A stretch of DNA of 64,000 nucleotides from NCBI RefSeq assembly GCF_020171925.1, contig NZ_JAIVAR010000001.1, positions 930,001 through 994,000 on the forward strand, given 5' to 3'. Below, in pieces: positions 1-9,726 of the stretch (position 1 is the first letter of the stretch; each line of letters opens with the position of its first letter). The translations under genes and the position numbers were made by a program. The notes under the pieces are model-generated. The model did not search any database. It saw nothing but the letters and a program-made list of their open reading frames with translations, and was not told the DNA's origin. Origin of the DNA: Rossellomorea aquimaris (GTDB taxonomy: Bacteria > Bacillota > Bacilli > Bacillales > Bacillaceae_B).

Positions 1-177
1 ATCGTCATCGTCATCATCTTCCGAATAAATTGCATCCATAGCTGACGGGACGCCTTTACTCTCTTTTATCACCGATTGGACTTTATCAATCTGATATTCA
101 ACGGTTTTATTAATTTTCTCCCTATCTACTACGTTTTGGATACACCATTCATCGGCTACCTTACTCCAGATGCTCAT
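1..177 (-). CDS. Partial unknown protein, third gene of the AddAB-like operon (N-terminus only)
   Basis: Only the first 59 codons are inside the window; the gene runs off the left edge. The ATG shares one base with the stop codon of the gene upstream (TGATG arrangement), so the two are probably translationally coupled. The visible part begins MSIWSKVADEWCIQNVVDRE, is charged and probably helical, and ends in an acidic Asp run encoded by GAT/GAC repeats. No motif can be named. Its place directly behind the AddB-like and NERD-helicase genes suggests it belongs to the same system. Function unknown. Confidence 0.7.
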   Translation of the reverse strand, partial: MSIWSKVADEWCIQNVVDREKINKTVEYQIDKVQSVIKESKGVPSAMDAIYSEDDDDDD

Positions 178-2861
178 CAGCCTGATTTTCTCCTTTCTTC
201 ATCATCAACGGGATGATGTGCTTCAGGGCAAAAGGCATTATGGGGACAAAAGCGGCACTTCATGCTTGGCTTTGCTTCCATTTGGATTGGGTGGTTGTTC
301 AATTGGTATTCAAATTCTTCCCTTAGATCAGGTATGATGGTTTCCGGCTTATCATACAGTTTTTTAATTCTATTTGCAGTCTCTTTACTATCGTCATCAA
401 CATTTTGATTTTGAAGTGCCGGGAATAAAAACAATTTTCTGAGGTTACTATATTCATTTTCTTTTCCATAAGGCAGGTGTCCTCCATAATGCTTTCTAGC
501 CCAATCTGAATACCGTAGATTTTCATCTGCCATGAGGTTGAGCTTGAAATCCGTCCAGTATGGGAAAAGCTTATCTACATCTCTCTTCACCATTTCTTCA
601 GTACCTTTCCTTCCGATCAGTGCCTGAACTGACTTCAAGAGGTTACCATACATGAATTCATGTATGAACTCACTATCAAACGTACTAAATTCCTCTGTGA
701 TGTAACTATAGTAAAAACGACGTGGACAGAACTCGAACTCAGCCAAGGCATCTACAGGATATGCGAGGAATGTATCTAGTTCTTCCTTGCTGACTGACCT
801 TTCCAATGGCTCATACAAAAAATCATTTTCAAGTGAGTTCTTTTCCTTGTTAGGAGTCAATCCCAATTGACTTAGATAAATTGCTTTATCCAGATTATCC
901 TTATCCTCATACTGAACCATCCAGGAAAGTTCAATTTCATGGGAGAATTGAAGGAGATTATACATTAAGTACCTCGTAATCCCTTTCACATGTCGATTTC
1001 TTAATGCTTGAAAGGAGAGCGGGATATTAATTTCTGCCAACGCCCTGAATGTCTGCTCTTTCAGCGGCCATGGGAGCTGATATTCGTTATAAGGTAAACT
1101 ATTTTCATCGAGACCGGTCACATGCGTGATTCTGTTCTCTTTGAATGCTTCTCCATCCATTTCGATGAACGGACGAATAACCATATCCTCATCATGGTCA
1201 CTATTCAAATTTCCAGATAAATACAAACTTATCGCAGAACTGATGTCATCTATATGAAACATTTCAACTGTCGGCGCAGTTTGCAGTGTCTTTTTCAGCT
1301 CTTCCACCAAAATCCTTTCTTCCTGTTGAATCTCCTTTTCCAAATGGGGATTTGCATCGAATACCAAATGGCGTAATTTTTTGAAGTGTTCTGTCAATGA
1401 AACTCTATTTCCTCCAACTCCGAAAAGTGATCCGGCAACTTGGAATAATTTTTCTATGAAACTGATGACCTGTGAGACATCAGGTTCCTTCATTGAAAAA
1501 TGAGAAATACGTTTAAAAGGACTTTCCATCATTTTATGGAAGCGGTTACCGATATCGTTTTCAAATACAGACAAAACATCTTCTTGAATCTCCTTCAGAA
1601 GAGTTGCCCTTTCCAGCCAATCATGGATAGTCTCACAACCTTTGAAGAATGGGAGTAAATCCCCAAGTTCTTTTGTGAAATCCCTAGCGTTTTTATTAGT
1701 TTCCTTGTCGTATAACCAACCTGATGAAAAACACTCGAAGATTCCACTTTCAGTGATTGCTAAACATTTACTCCGTTCATCCCACATCTGGTGTAAATGG
1801 AACATATACTGACCGATAGGATACGAAAGCAAGCGTCTCTTTTTCTTAAATAGTTCTGGATAATATTCAACCAATCTATTGTTTAGAGTCTGTGCATTCG
1901 GTGCGATAAATGTTTTCTTCTCCCCTTCTTCTCTTTGAGTATGCTCAAAATCCGTTAAGAATGAATAAAAATCTTCATAGTCTGTTACGAGCACATCTTG
2001 CGTTCTGAAAGTCTTCATGGGTTTTCCTTCAAAGTCTGATAAGAATTTATCTGCAATCGTCGGCTCTCCAAGGTAAGAGCCACCTTTATTCCAATCATCA
2101 ATATCTATCCAACCGTGCCTCTTGCTGATGAAATCAGAAATAAAGGAAAAGGTTTTTGGATAACGTTCGTCATACAAATTAAGAAAGATGATGTTGACTC
2201 CCGCCTTCTTCAGCATTTGAAAAATCCGTTGCTGCTCTGATGTCAAGAAGTAAAACCCATGCAAAACGAGGGTATCAAGTGAAAACATTTTGTTGATTAA
2301 CTCAATATCTTCGTCCCCATACTCTTGTTCGATTAATGAAAATAGAGTTGCTTTATTTTTCTCCATATCCTTTTTTATTGGAGACATACCGATTCTTCTG
2401 ATTTGCCTGAAATCACCTTGACCTACAAGCTCCTTCCATACATTGATGAAAACCTGTTCTTTATCGGACAGATTCCATTCTTCATCAAAATCATCCGGTG
2501 TGACTCCTGACAATTCCAATAATCGGATAGTATCCAGTACCTCGATTTGGTTACGTCTAAAAGATGAATAATACTCGGAATCCCTCGATATAACATTATT
2601 CAGCGCTTCTGATAGTAGAAGGTATTGTTTTAGTTTCGTCTCAGCACTGGACCACCCTGGTAATATGAATCGGATAAAAGTACTTGAAGTGATGATTGGC
2701 GCAGTGATAAAAGGTTGGCCTTTACCCTTTTGATAACGTTCAAATACACCGTCCCTCATATTTTTCGTTGCACATATGTGCAAACAATTCACATGTTGTT
2801 TAAAAGCATCCAACTCATCTAATTTTCGTGGATGATTGTAGGTAAGTACCTTACAATTCAT
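177..2861 (-). CDS. AddB-like protein with Fe-S cluster cysteines but no visible nuclease core
   Basis: An 894-residue protein. The ATG at 2861 is preferred because GGGAGGG lies 8 bases before it; a longer frame to 2906 overlaps the upstream gene. The C-terminal part has a CPRRFYY element (Cys about 712) and a terminal C-X2-C-X5-C (about 869, 872, 878). This is the four-cysteine pattern that clamps the RecB/Cas4-type nuclease of AddB with a 4Fe-4S cluster. Only about 155 residues separate the first Cys from the last three, and I see no GxxDxxD...D-x-K nuclease motifs between them. There is no Walker A at the N-terminus, which AddB has. It looks like an inactive, scaffold-like AddB relative. 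It starts 14 bases after the NERD-helicase gene, so a complex with that protein is likely. An antiphage or repair role is inferred. Confidence 0.65.
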   Translation of the reverse strand: MNCKVLTYNHPRKLDELDAFKQHVNCLHICATKNMRDGVFERYQKGKGQPFITAPIITSSTFIRFILPGWSSAETKLKQYLLLSEALNNVISRDSEYYSSFRRNQIEVLDTIRLLELSGVTPDDFDEEWNLSDKEQVFINVWKELVGQGDFRQIRRIGMSPIKKDMEKNKATLFSLIEQEYGDEDIELINKMFSLDTLVLHGFYFLTSEQQRIFQMLKKAGVNIIFLNLYDERYPKTFSFISDFISKRHGWIDIDDWNKGGSYLGEPTIADKFLSDFEGKPMKTFRTQDVLVTDYEDFYSFLTDFEHTQREEGEKKTFIAPNAQTLNNRLVEYYPELFKKKRRLLSYPIGQYMFHLHQMWDERSKCLAITESGIFECFSSGWLYDKETNKNARDFTKELGDLLPFFKGCETIHDWLERATLLKEIQEDVLSVFENDIGNRFHKMMESPFKRISHFSMKEPDVSQVISFIEKLFQVAGSLFGVGGNRVSLTEHFKKLRHLVFDANPHLEKEIQQEERILVEELKKTLQTAPTVEMFHIDDISSAISLYLSGNLNSDHDEDMVIRPFIEMDGEAFKENRITHVTGLDENSLPYNEYQLPWPLKEQTFRALAEINIPLSFQALRNRHVKGITRYLMYNLLQFSHEIELSWMVQYEDKDNLDKAIYLSQLGLTPNKEKNSLENDFLYEPLERSVSKEELDTFLAYPVDALAEFEFCPRRFYYSYITEEFSTFDSEFIHEFMYGNLLKSVQALIGRKGTEEMVKRDVDKLFPYWTDFKLNLMADENLRYSDWARKHYGGHLPYGKENEYSNLRKLFLFPALQNQNVDDDSKETANRIKKLYDKPETIIPDLREEFEYQLNNHPIQMEAKPSMKCRFCPHNAFCPEAHHPVDDEERRKSG

Positions 2862-2875
2862 ATCAACTGCCCTCC

Positions 2876-5800
2876 CTAATAAAACTTGCCCAGCTGCATC
2901 GACCATGTCTGATCCAGTGGTTTATTTGGCACAAAAATAAGGAGTCTCTCCCTACAACGTGTCATGGCAACATATAACAACCGTGTTTCTTCTTTTACGA
3001 TTTCTTCAGATTCCATGTCGTTCAAATCATTATGGTTTTGATTGCGACTTGCACTCTTCTTGATAAACCATCCGACTTCTTTCCGTTCGTCATCAAAAAG
3101 CATTTCATCCCGTTCAAAATCAAAAATTTGATCGGTGAAAGGAATGATGACTGTATGGTATTCAAGACCTTTTGACTTGTGGACGGTTACTATTTCTATG
3201 ATGTCTTCACTTTCCACTTTTTCCACTCGGGGCTCATCCTCATTACGGTTTGTTTTTATATTAATCCCCAACCATGTAAACATCCCGTATAAAGTGGCAT
3301 TTGTGCTATCGAATTGTTGATGTAACAAGTTCATTAAATGGTTAAGATTTTTTTGATATTGCTTTACACCTTGCTTGATTTTTAGCTTTTCTGTTTCATC
3401 AGGCTCTTCTGCAAAACGCTTAAGTTCCATAGAATACAGACGCTGATGTATATCCCTTGATAAGAAATTCCTGATGACTGCAAATACAGGCTTGATTCTG
3501 AGTTGGCTTACATAGTCTTCGAACTGTTCTTTTAAGCTATGTTCTTTTCTAAGGTAATCCATAATTCTATTGTTATCCCCCTCAAAAGGGACAAGATTAT
3601 CCAGCAACACATCGGCTTCAAAGAATGGTGTTGCCAATGCATTGAGGACACTTTTCGAGTAGTTTGGATACAAGAGTGCCTCAATAAGGGTATAAAAATC
3701 TTTTACTGCGGGGCTATTAAAAAATGTTCCCCCCACATTCAATTCTGTGACAAAACGGTAATCTTCACACCATTTTTGTACTCGCTTTGCCTGGTTATTC
3801 GTCCTTACCAGCAGGGCAATTTTTTTCTTTTTTGACTTAGGCGATTGTTTTTTAATGAGCTCCTGAGCATGGACAATTTCTTTCATTAATTTATCTCTTA
3901 ATTCATCTGCCCATTTATTATATTTAACTAACTTAAATTCATTGCTAGCAAAAGTGGAATGCTCATTACCTATGAGCCTATCTTTTTCTCCATAATTCAA
4001 ATGATCATCCAGTGCCCATTGTTGGAAAAAGCCATCGATTTTTTCCAATATCCCTTTCGAAGTCCGGTAGTTTATTTGAAGCGGCTCTTCATGAAAACCT
4101 TCATTCACCTGTTTTTGCAATTGTTCAAATGCAGTATAATCCGCTCCCCTGAATCGATAGATTGATTGCTTAATATCGCCCACAACAAACAGTCTTGTGT
4201 TCAAAACCTGTGCTATTTGGGCGACAAGTTTGATTTGCACGTCATCACTGTCCTGAAATTCATCAACAAAAAGAAATTTCATTTTGTCCGATAATTCATG
4301 TAGGGATTCAGCCTTCTCCATACTGATTTGACTGATTTTCCTTACAAGGTCCCCTATTGTGATTGAATTTTCTTCTTTCTTCAGATCATCAAAGTCTTTT
4401 TCGACACGAGGAAACACATATTTAAATAGTTCATTGAAATGTTGGTCTTGCTCTGATTTTGCACTTCCCCAATGAAGAGACACAATTTGATTAATATTTA
4501 AACCTTTACTTTCGATTTCATCCCAAAAGGATTCAATAATCCTTACGAGCTCATAATGGCGAAATCCATCAAAACCTAAGGCCTCCACAGGTGTATTCCC
4601 TACATACTCATTTAGTACTTTTTCGACGATTCCTCTGCGCTTCATAGTGTAGCTCTTCAGTTTTACATTGCGACCGAATCCCAGTACAAATCCTAGTTCC
4701 TGAATCAAGGACTTTGCAAAGGAATGAATGGTGCTTATATTCATTTCCTTTAATTCTTCTGCAAATTCCAGATATTTAGGTAGATTCGTAATATAATAAC
4801 GCGAGAGAAGCTCCTCTTTTAACCTTTTTTTCATTTCCTGCGCCGAATCTCGTGTAAACGTTATCATAACAATATCTTTAAGCGATAGTTCTGGGTTCAT
4901 GGAAATAAGGTACATAATCCTTTGAATCATGACAGTCGTCTTCCCTGTACCGGCTCCAGCGGTGATCGCCAGATTGGAATCGACTGCTGCATGTTCAATT
5001 CGGTATTGCCCTTCATTGAACGATGGGAATAGTGTGAACCACTCATGACCAAACAAATCATCTATACCTTCACCATCAACCACTTCGACAGGTTCATCGA
5101 TTTTATAATCTTTTTTCGCTACATAATATTGAAACAAATAGGCCTCTTCATATTTAGAAAAAAATTCATTCGGGAACCATGTTGCCGATTTCTCAAAAGA
5201 TGACAAGATAATGACCTTTTTACCTTTTTCCAATAAGGTTTTCACGTAAGGTATATCTTCCCATAGCCTATCTTTAGTGGCGGCAATATATAAGTATGAG
5301 TACTTAATTAGATCTTCTCCAATATCCTTTTCCTTCTTTTCCACACCGGAAATAAATCCGACCATCGATTCCCATTCTGAAGTACTCATTGGAACCGAGG
5401 ATATTGACAAATATGTGGACTGAATTATTTCCAGGGTTTTTTTATTTTGGATATCATCCTTTAATAGTACTTTAGGGGCACTTGGCAGTAAATGAAAGCC
5501 TTTCTCTTCCCACTCTTCCCTCGTAATATAAGGAAGCGCGACTACAATCCGTTTTGAATAATTCGGATTGAATCCTCTTTGCTCTTTCAAGCGTTCAACC
5601 AGACCATACATTTGCTGTTCCGCTTGTTGATAAGGACTCCCCTCATCTATGTAAAAATCTTTATAGAGCCATTTATGACCTTGAATGGAGACGAGATTAT
5701 CAATCGTAATCCCTTTGACTTCTATGATGATAGCCCCTAATTCTTTATCAATCAATAAGATATCAGGTTCTTTCCTACTCATGAAATCAGCAGAAAAAAT

Positions 5801-5965
5801 AGGATAATTCAAATATGCGATAGACTCCCTATTATGAAAAGAAGCCTTAACTGCGTCCCATACGAGATGCTCTGCTTTACTACCTTTTTTATCCTTAACA
5901 TAGGTTGAAATAAACTTTCCTAACACAATTTTCACCAACTTCTGCAAAATTCCTACTTTAGACAT
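2876..5965 (-). CDS. UvrD/AddA-family (SF1A) helicase with N-terminal NERD nuclease domain
   Basis: 1029 residues. The N-terminus (about 28-100) is a NERD domain with the PD-(D/E)XK pattern D68 and E82-V-K84 (PDILLID, IIIEVKG). The helicase follows: Walker A AGAGTGKT (about 336-343), motif II VDEFQDSDD, motif III GDIKQSIYRFRGAD, motif V HKSKGLEYHTV and motif VI LLYVAMTRCRERL. The protein ends soon after motif VI, so the C-terminal RecB-type nuclease of AddA is absent and the NERD domain may replace it. No ribosome site is visible before the ATG. A TATAAT lies 1 base upstream, so the true start may be further in or the message leaderless. It heads an operon with the AddB-like gene and the partial gene. 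Predicted role is DNA unwinding and degradation, possibly in phage defence. Confidence 0.85.
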   Translation of the reverse strand: MSKVGILQKLVKIVLGKFISTYVKDKKGSKAEHLVWDAVKASFHNRESIAYLNYPIFSADFMSRKEPDILLIDKELGAIIIEVKGITIDNLVSIQGHKWLYKDFYIDEGSPYQQAEQQMYGLVERLKEQRGFNPNYSKRIVVALPYITREEWEEKGFHLLPSAPKVLLKDDIQNKKTLEIIQSTYLSISSVPMSTSEWESMVGFISGVEKKEKDIGEDLIKYSYLYIAATKDRLWEDIPYVKTLLEKGKKVIILSSFEKSATWFPNEFFSKYEEAYLFQYYVAKKDYKIDEPVEVVDGEGIDDLFGHEWFTLFPSFNEGQYRIEHAAVDSNLAITAGAGTGKTTVMIQRIMYLISMNPELSLKDIVMITFTRDSAQEMKKRLKEELLSRYYITNLPKYLEFAEELKEMNISTIHSFAKSLIQELGFVLGFGRNVKLKSYTMKRRGIVEKVLNEYVGNTPVEALGFDGFRHYELVRIIESFWDEIESKGLNINQIVSLHWGSAKSEQDQHFNELFKYVFPRVEKDFDDLKKEENSITIGDLVRKISQISMEKAESLHELSDKMKFLFVDEFQDSDDVQIKLVAQIAQVLNTRLFVVGDIKQSIYRFRGADYTAFEQLQKQVNEGFHEEPLQINYRTSKGILEKIDGFFQQWALDDHLNYGEKDRLIGNEHSTFASNEFKLVKYNKWADELRDKLMKEIVHAQELIKKQSPKSKKKKIALLVRTNNQAKRVQKWCEDYRFVTELNVGGTFFNSPAVKDFYTLIEALLYPNYSKSVLNALATPFFEADVLLDNLVPFEGDNNRIMDYLRKEHSLKEQFEDYVSQLRIKPVFAVIRNFLSRDIHQRLYSMELKRFAEEPDETEKLKIKQGVKQYQKNLNHLMNLLHQQFDSTNATLYGMFTWLGINIKTNRNEDEPRVEKVESEDIIEIVTVHKSKGLEYHTVIIPFTDQIFDFERDEMLFDDERKEVGWFIKKSASRNQNHNDLNDMESEEIVKEETRLLYVAMTRCRERLLIFVPNKPLDQTWSMQLGKFY

Positions 5966-6049
5966 AATTATATCAAAATAGTCATAAAAATTGGTTATTT
6001 TTCAGAAAAAGGGAAAAATCATGTTTGAATTAGTTTGCTAACCCTTCCA

Positions 6050-6090
6050 AGAAGAAGAAACCATGCAGGCATACACGCCAGCATGGTCTC
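6050..6090 (-). terminator. Probable rho-independent terminator of the HelD gene
   Basis: The arms GAAACCATGCAGGC and GCCAGCATGGTCTC pair with two mismatches around the 6-base loop ATACAC. Read on the minus strand, the hairpin is followed by TTCTTCTTGG. It lies between the helD stop and the NERD-helicase start, so it probably separates these two transcription units. The T-run is interrupted, so it may be leaky. Confidence 0.5.
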
Positions 6091-6111
6091 ACTCCATTTT
6101 TAATCCTCAAA

Positions 6112-8394
6112 TCAGAGAATATCATCAAATTCCGAAACCACCCGTGGCCGCTCAACAACCAGCCCCTCCAGTAATGGTGATGGGGTATCCCGATAAAAAA
6201 CTTTCACCTCTTGTTGGGCCCTGGTGAGCAAGACATACAGCAATCGAGCATGCAGCTCATCTTTAGGAAAACTCTCCTCATTCGCATTTACGACGATGAC
6301 TGCATCAAACTCCATGCCCTTACTATAATATGACGAAAGTACCGATACATAGCCTTGCTTGACTTCTTGATCTGGATTTACATAAACCGCGTCTTGATTG
6401 AAATGATTGCTTAAGTAATCAGCCAATCCGATTGCCTTCTTTTCATCTTTATGAATGACGGCAATCCTTTTGTATTTAAGTTTCCAACTTTCAATTGTTG
6501 TAACCAGCCTCTCTAACAAGTCCCTTCCCGAGGTGACCATGTTAAAAGAAGCCTCCGGACCACTTCGATTCAATGGGATAATTGGATAATAGGAATCACC
6601 ATAATGATTCTCCAACACTTTATTGGCTACAGTGATGATTTCTTTAGTTGATCGATAACTTGTATCAAGAGATAATAGTAAATATTTTTTATCATTGAAA
6701 ATGGACTTCATCAGGTTATTCCAATTATATTGGCCATATCCCCTGAATATTGACTGCTCTTTATCTCCAAGAATTGTAACGGTCTTTGTCATCTTCTTCA
6801 AAACCGCATAGTGGACGAAACTTAAATCCTGACCTTCATCAATGATAATGTGGGCGAATTTTTCAGGCGGATCATACAACATCAAATAAATATAAAAAAT
6901 TGGCGCAATATCAAAATAAGTAACTTCTTCAAACCCATAATCCTCAAAAAGAGCGGGAATCCCTTCCCCGATTTCTTTTTTAAACATGTTCAATACATCC
7001 CTGGAAAGGACTTGTTTGTATATCCTATGAGGATCAGGGATTTCCATGGATTTTTTCCATTCTGCGAGGCAAACCTTTAATTCCTTGTTTAATTTTTTGA
7101 CCTTATAGTCTCCTACTTTATGAACTTGCTTACGAGCCAATTCTTTCTCTTCACCTGATAGACCACCATCATCAAGAAATTTCAAAAAACTCTCCATATT
7201 GGATACTATGTCTTTTATTTTTCTCTCAACAATATCTTTAAAGTGGGTCTCAACATGATGAATGAATTTTTGTACTTGTTTTACAAAAGGCAAATAAGCA
7301 TACCCCTCGAAGATTTTTAGTAAATCAGAAACAAGTAACCGTTCATCCGATATTTGTAAAGCTACAAAACGTCTTTCGTATCCGGACTGTATTTCATAGA
7401 CATATTTATCAAGGATTTTGACGAAACTCTCGGAACCCTTAAATTCAGTTCTTACTTGTTCCTCAGTCCCTTCCTTCCTGAAGAGAACCTCCTCAAAATA
7501 GACCTTATAATTCTTCTGAACCCCATGTGGAAGGAATGGTTTCAAATATTCGACTATCAGATTTTGGAAAGTGGATTGCCGGATACCATCTAGATTCAAT
7601 TCGGGTAATAGCCCCCTGAATGAGCTGATAAATAAGTTCGATGGGCCCAAGATAAGTAGATCTTCAGCTTTCAAATGCTTGTTATTAAATAACAAATAGG
7701 ATAGTCGATGCAAGGCAATGGAAGATTTACCTGACCCCGCCACGCCTTGAATCATGACATTACATTCTAGGGGTTGGCGGATTGCTTCATCTTGTTCCTT
7801 TTGAATCGTCGCAATGATTTCCTTCAAGTACCCAGTCGTATCGCCACTTTCTAAAATTTCTTTCAAGAAATCATCCGTTACCGTCAGTTCCTCGCCTTTA
7901 TCAGTCAAAGTAGTATTGAGTTCGCTATTCGTTTCAGCAACTTGCTGAAGCATTTTAATAATTTTCTTATCTTTTATGGTGAACTCCCTTTTCAACTTTA
8001 CTTCTACTTGGTTGATGGACTTTTTTCTATGTATTTCATCATACACGGTATAGTTTTGTCTTGGTTTACCAGGCATAAAATTATAGTAGACTGATGCCAT
8101 GGGCATTCTCCAGTCTAATACCACCAAGTTTTCATCCTTATCCCTTACTCCTTGTTTTCCAATATACAGAGTCTCATCCGTACCATCTTCATGGATATCG
8201 ATACGTCCGAAATAGGGCTGACTTTTTGTTTTAGACAATTGTTCTTGATCACTTTTTCCTGACTTATAAGAATTGGTATTTAATTGACCTCGTTTCCGGT
8301 CCAATAGTTCCCAAATGAAATAAGATTGATCTTCTAGCTTATTAATGACATTATCCAATTGGCTTTGTTCTTTTAATACTTCATTTTTGTCCAT
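6112..8394 (-). CDS. helD: HelD-like RNA polymerase-associated helicase (SF1)
   Basis: 760 residues, close to the length of B. subtilis HelD, which removes stalled or inactive RNA polymerase from DNA and aids recycling. The N-terminus is a charged, coiled-coil-like arm, followed by the family signature YFGRIDI (61-67), LYIGKQGVRD and VVLDWRMPMASVYY. Walker A is GVAGSGKS (217-224), motif II is IIIDEGQDLS, motif III is LGDKEQSIF, and the C-terminus carries SYYSKGMEFDAV and LLYVLLTRAQQEV. The gene stands alone between a terminator and a non-coding region. It could be an accessory HelD paralogue rather than the housekeeping copy, since it sits beside a defence operon. The family assignment is firm; the exact role here is inferred. 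Confidence 0.85.
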   Translation of the reverse strand: MDKNEVLKEQSQLDNVINKLEDQSYFIWELLDRKRGQLNTNSYKSGKSDQEQLSKTKSQPYFGRIDIHEDGTDETLYIGKQGVRDKDENLVVLDWRMPMASVYYNFMPGKPRQNYTVYDEIHRKKSINQVEVKLKREFTIKDKKIIKMLQQVAETNSELNTTLTDKGEELTVTDDFLKEILESGDTTGYLKEIIATIQKEQDEAIRQPLECNVMIQGVAGSGKSSIALHRLSYLLFNNKHLKAEDLLILGPSNLFISSFRGLLPELNLDGIRQSTFQNLIVEYLKPFLPHGVQKNYKVYFEEVLFRKEGTEEQVRTEFKGSESFVKILDKYVYEIQSGYERRFVALQISDERLLVSDLLKIFEGYAYLPFVKQVQKFIHHVETHFKDIVERKIKDIVSNMESFLKFLDDGGLSGEEKELARKQVHKVGDYKVKKLNKELKVCLAEWKKSMEIPDPHRIYKQVLSRDVLNMFKKEIGEGIPALFEDYGFEEVTYFDIAPIFYIYLMLYDPPEKFAHIIIDEGQDLSFVHYAVLKKMTKTVTILGDKEQSIFRGYGQYNWNNLMKSIFNDKKYLLLSLDTSYRSTKEIITVANKVLENHYGDSYYPIIPLNRSGPEASFNMVTSGRDLLERLVTTIESWKLKYKRIAVIHKDEKKAIGLADYLSNHFNQDAVYVNPDQEVKQGYVSVLSSYYSKGMEFDAVIVVNANEESFPKDELHARLLYVLLTRAQQEVKVFYRDTPSPLLEGLVVERPRVVSEFDDIL

Positions 8395-8701
8395 CTTTTC
8401 ACCCCGATTGATTCTATGAAGAAAAATAATGCAAGACGCATTTTTTGTTGAAATATGTAATAATCATATTTTACTAGAAATTGTAAGAGACTTAAAGTCG
8501 AAATTTTTTGTCAATAAGGATTTTAGATAGATTGAAAAGTTAACATGTGTTGCAAAAAAGTGATCAAGCTAAAAAAATGGTGCACTTTCCTTAACTTTTA
8601 GGAATAGACACAAATTCAAAAAAATATATTCACATTATTTGATGAATAACTCATTGAATTATAATCTAAATATTCCCATGTGAACTAGTAAATCCTATCT
8701 A
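8395..8701. other. Non-coding, AT-rich stretch upstream of helD
   Basis: No credible reading frame was found. A TTGACA occurs on the minus strand at about 8507-8512, but no TATAAT-like element sits at the right distance, so no helD promoter is called. Confidence 0.4.
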
Positions 8702-9024
8702 TTAATCCTCTACCTCTATTAATAATATCTTCTCATCAAACCCTCCACGCTCCTAAGCCTTCTCTTTACGTATACCTTCCACTTCACCTATTGTTGAACC
8801 ATGACACTTAGCCAAGCCTGAATAACCTCTAACAGATCAGCAAGCTCCTCAAGTGCCTCTTCATCCGTTTCAGCAGCACAATACTCGTCCAGTTCTTCAT
8901 AACTTTTCTCTTTTAAGTACTTTATATAGTCTTCATCATTTAGAATATCCGTTGTGAACTTCTTTCCTTTTTCCTATATAATCTGAGGAATCTTATCCCT
9001 CACTAACTTATTATATGTTGGCAC
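8702..9024 (-). pseudogene. Decayed copy of MazG/PRA-PH-like nucleotide pyrophosphohydrolase
   Basis: This is a broken duplicate of the intact gene at 25453-25776. It starts with GTG after GGGAGG and reads PTYNKLVRDKIPQII, then meets an in-frame TAG. It continues through DEDYIKYLKEKSYEELDEY and EELADLLEVIQA, then needs a one-base shift to read LAKCHGSTIGEVEGIRKEKA, where a second stop (TAG) follows, and ends ERGGFDEKILLIEVED. Its 323-base span against 324 in the intact gene fits a single-base loss. A 26-base run is identical in the two copies (8822-8847 and 25574-25599). The Glu/Asp metal-site motifs are still readable. It is divergent from the Xre gene at 9202, as the intact copy is from its own Xre gene. 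Confidence 0.85.
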
Positions 9025-9201
9025 GACGGTACCTCCCAATTTATGTATTATCTACTATTTTACCATTTAGATTCGACATGAATGAACGGCTGATCAATTC
9101 GAATCCAATTTCAAACGAAATTTAATTGAAAATACCGTGTAAAGTCTGTGTTCTCTCGATCTTTCCACCTGAATAATAGATTTAGAGGTGGGTAGTGAGT
9201 T

Positions 9202-9474
9202 ATGGATATACAACAACAATTAAACCAGATTATTGGTAAGCGAATTCGTAAAGAACTAAAACTGAAGAAGTTGACGATTGAATCCATGGCAGAACTTGCA
9301 AAGATTCATGACACCCATCTAGGGGATATTGAACGGGGGAATGTGAATACCTCTCTTCATACCCTGTTTAGAATCGCAGCTGGTTTAGGTCTTGAGACCC
9401 CATATACCTTACTCCATGATGCGAAACAAGACATCTATCCTCTTATGCAAGAAGAAGTGAAGGTCCTGAAATAA
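9202..9474 (+). CDS. Xre-family HTH regulator, left flank of island
   Basis: A 90-residue protein that is almost entirely one helix-turn-helix domain of the Cro/C1 type (about 8-70). The turn region reads TIESMAELAKIHDTHLGDIERGN, with the IERG element typical of the family. The ATG follows GAGGTGGGTAGTGAGTT. It probably represses or activates its own divergent promoter region and perhaps neighbouring restriction genes, as controller proteins do; that is inference. The same gene order (pyrophosphohydrolase facing away, Xre, small YGEIY protein) recurs at 25.4-26.5 kb. The two Xre proteins differ clearly in sequence, so the modules are paralogous rather than a recent perfect duplication. Confidence 0.8.
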   Translation: MDIQQQLNQIIGKRIRKELKLKKLTIESMAELAKIHDTHLGDIERGNVNTSLHTLFRIAAGLGLETPYTLLHDAKQDIYPLMQEEVKVLK

Positions 9475-9521
9475 GGAGAAAATCCTTCACGGCTTTACAT
9501 CTCTCTCACAATAAAGGAGGT

Positions 9522-9725
9522 GTGAGTATTAAGAAGAATGTGATGTTAGTTAGTCAAAATGAATCCTTCCTGATCCAAATCCTGGGGTTCCAATCCCGTC
9601 ATGACTATGGTGAAATCTACATCAAGGATTCAACTTCAAAGACTTTTACATTCAGGGGTTATGATCGACGTAAGGTGATGAAAGATGCCAGAAAGGAACT
9701 TCTCCTTTTAAAAATATCCAATTGA
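9522..9725 (+). CDS. Small unknown protein paired with Xre regulator (left copy)
   Basis: 67 residues, homologous by eye to the small protein at 26332-26532. Shared features are ILGF, YGEIY, an RG-D element and a basic C-terminal helix. The only start at the expected place is GTG at 9522, just one base after AAAGGAGG, which is too close for good initiation. The ATG of the right-hand copy aligns with AGT here, so the start codon may have been lost and the gene may be dying, like its neighbours on both sides. Function unknown. The constant link to an Xre gene suggests a partner or co-regulator. Confidence 0.6.
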   Translation: MSIKKNVMLVSQNESFLIQILGFQSRHDYGEIYIKDSTSKTFTFRGYDRRKVMKDARKELLLLKISN

Positions 9726-9726
9726 T

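Noticed and set aside
5967..5972. TATAAT as promoter of the NERD-helicase gene
   Set aside because: It ends one base before the ATG, which would place transcription start inside the gene, and no -35 element is present. Kept only as a note on start uncertainty.
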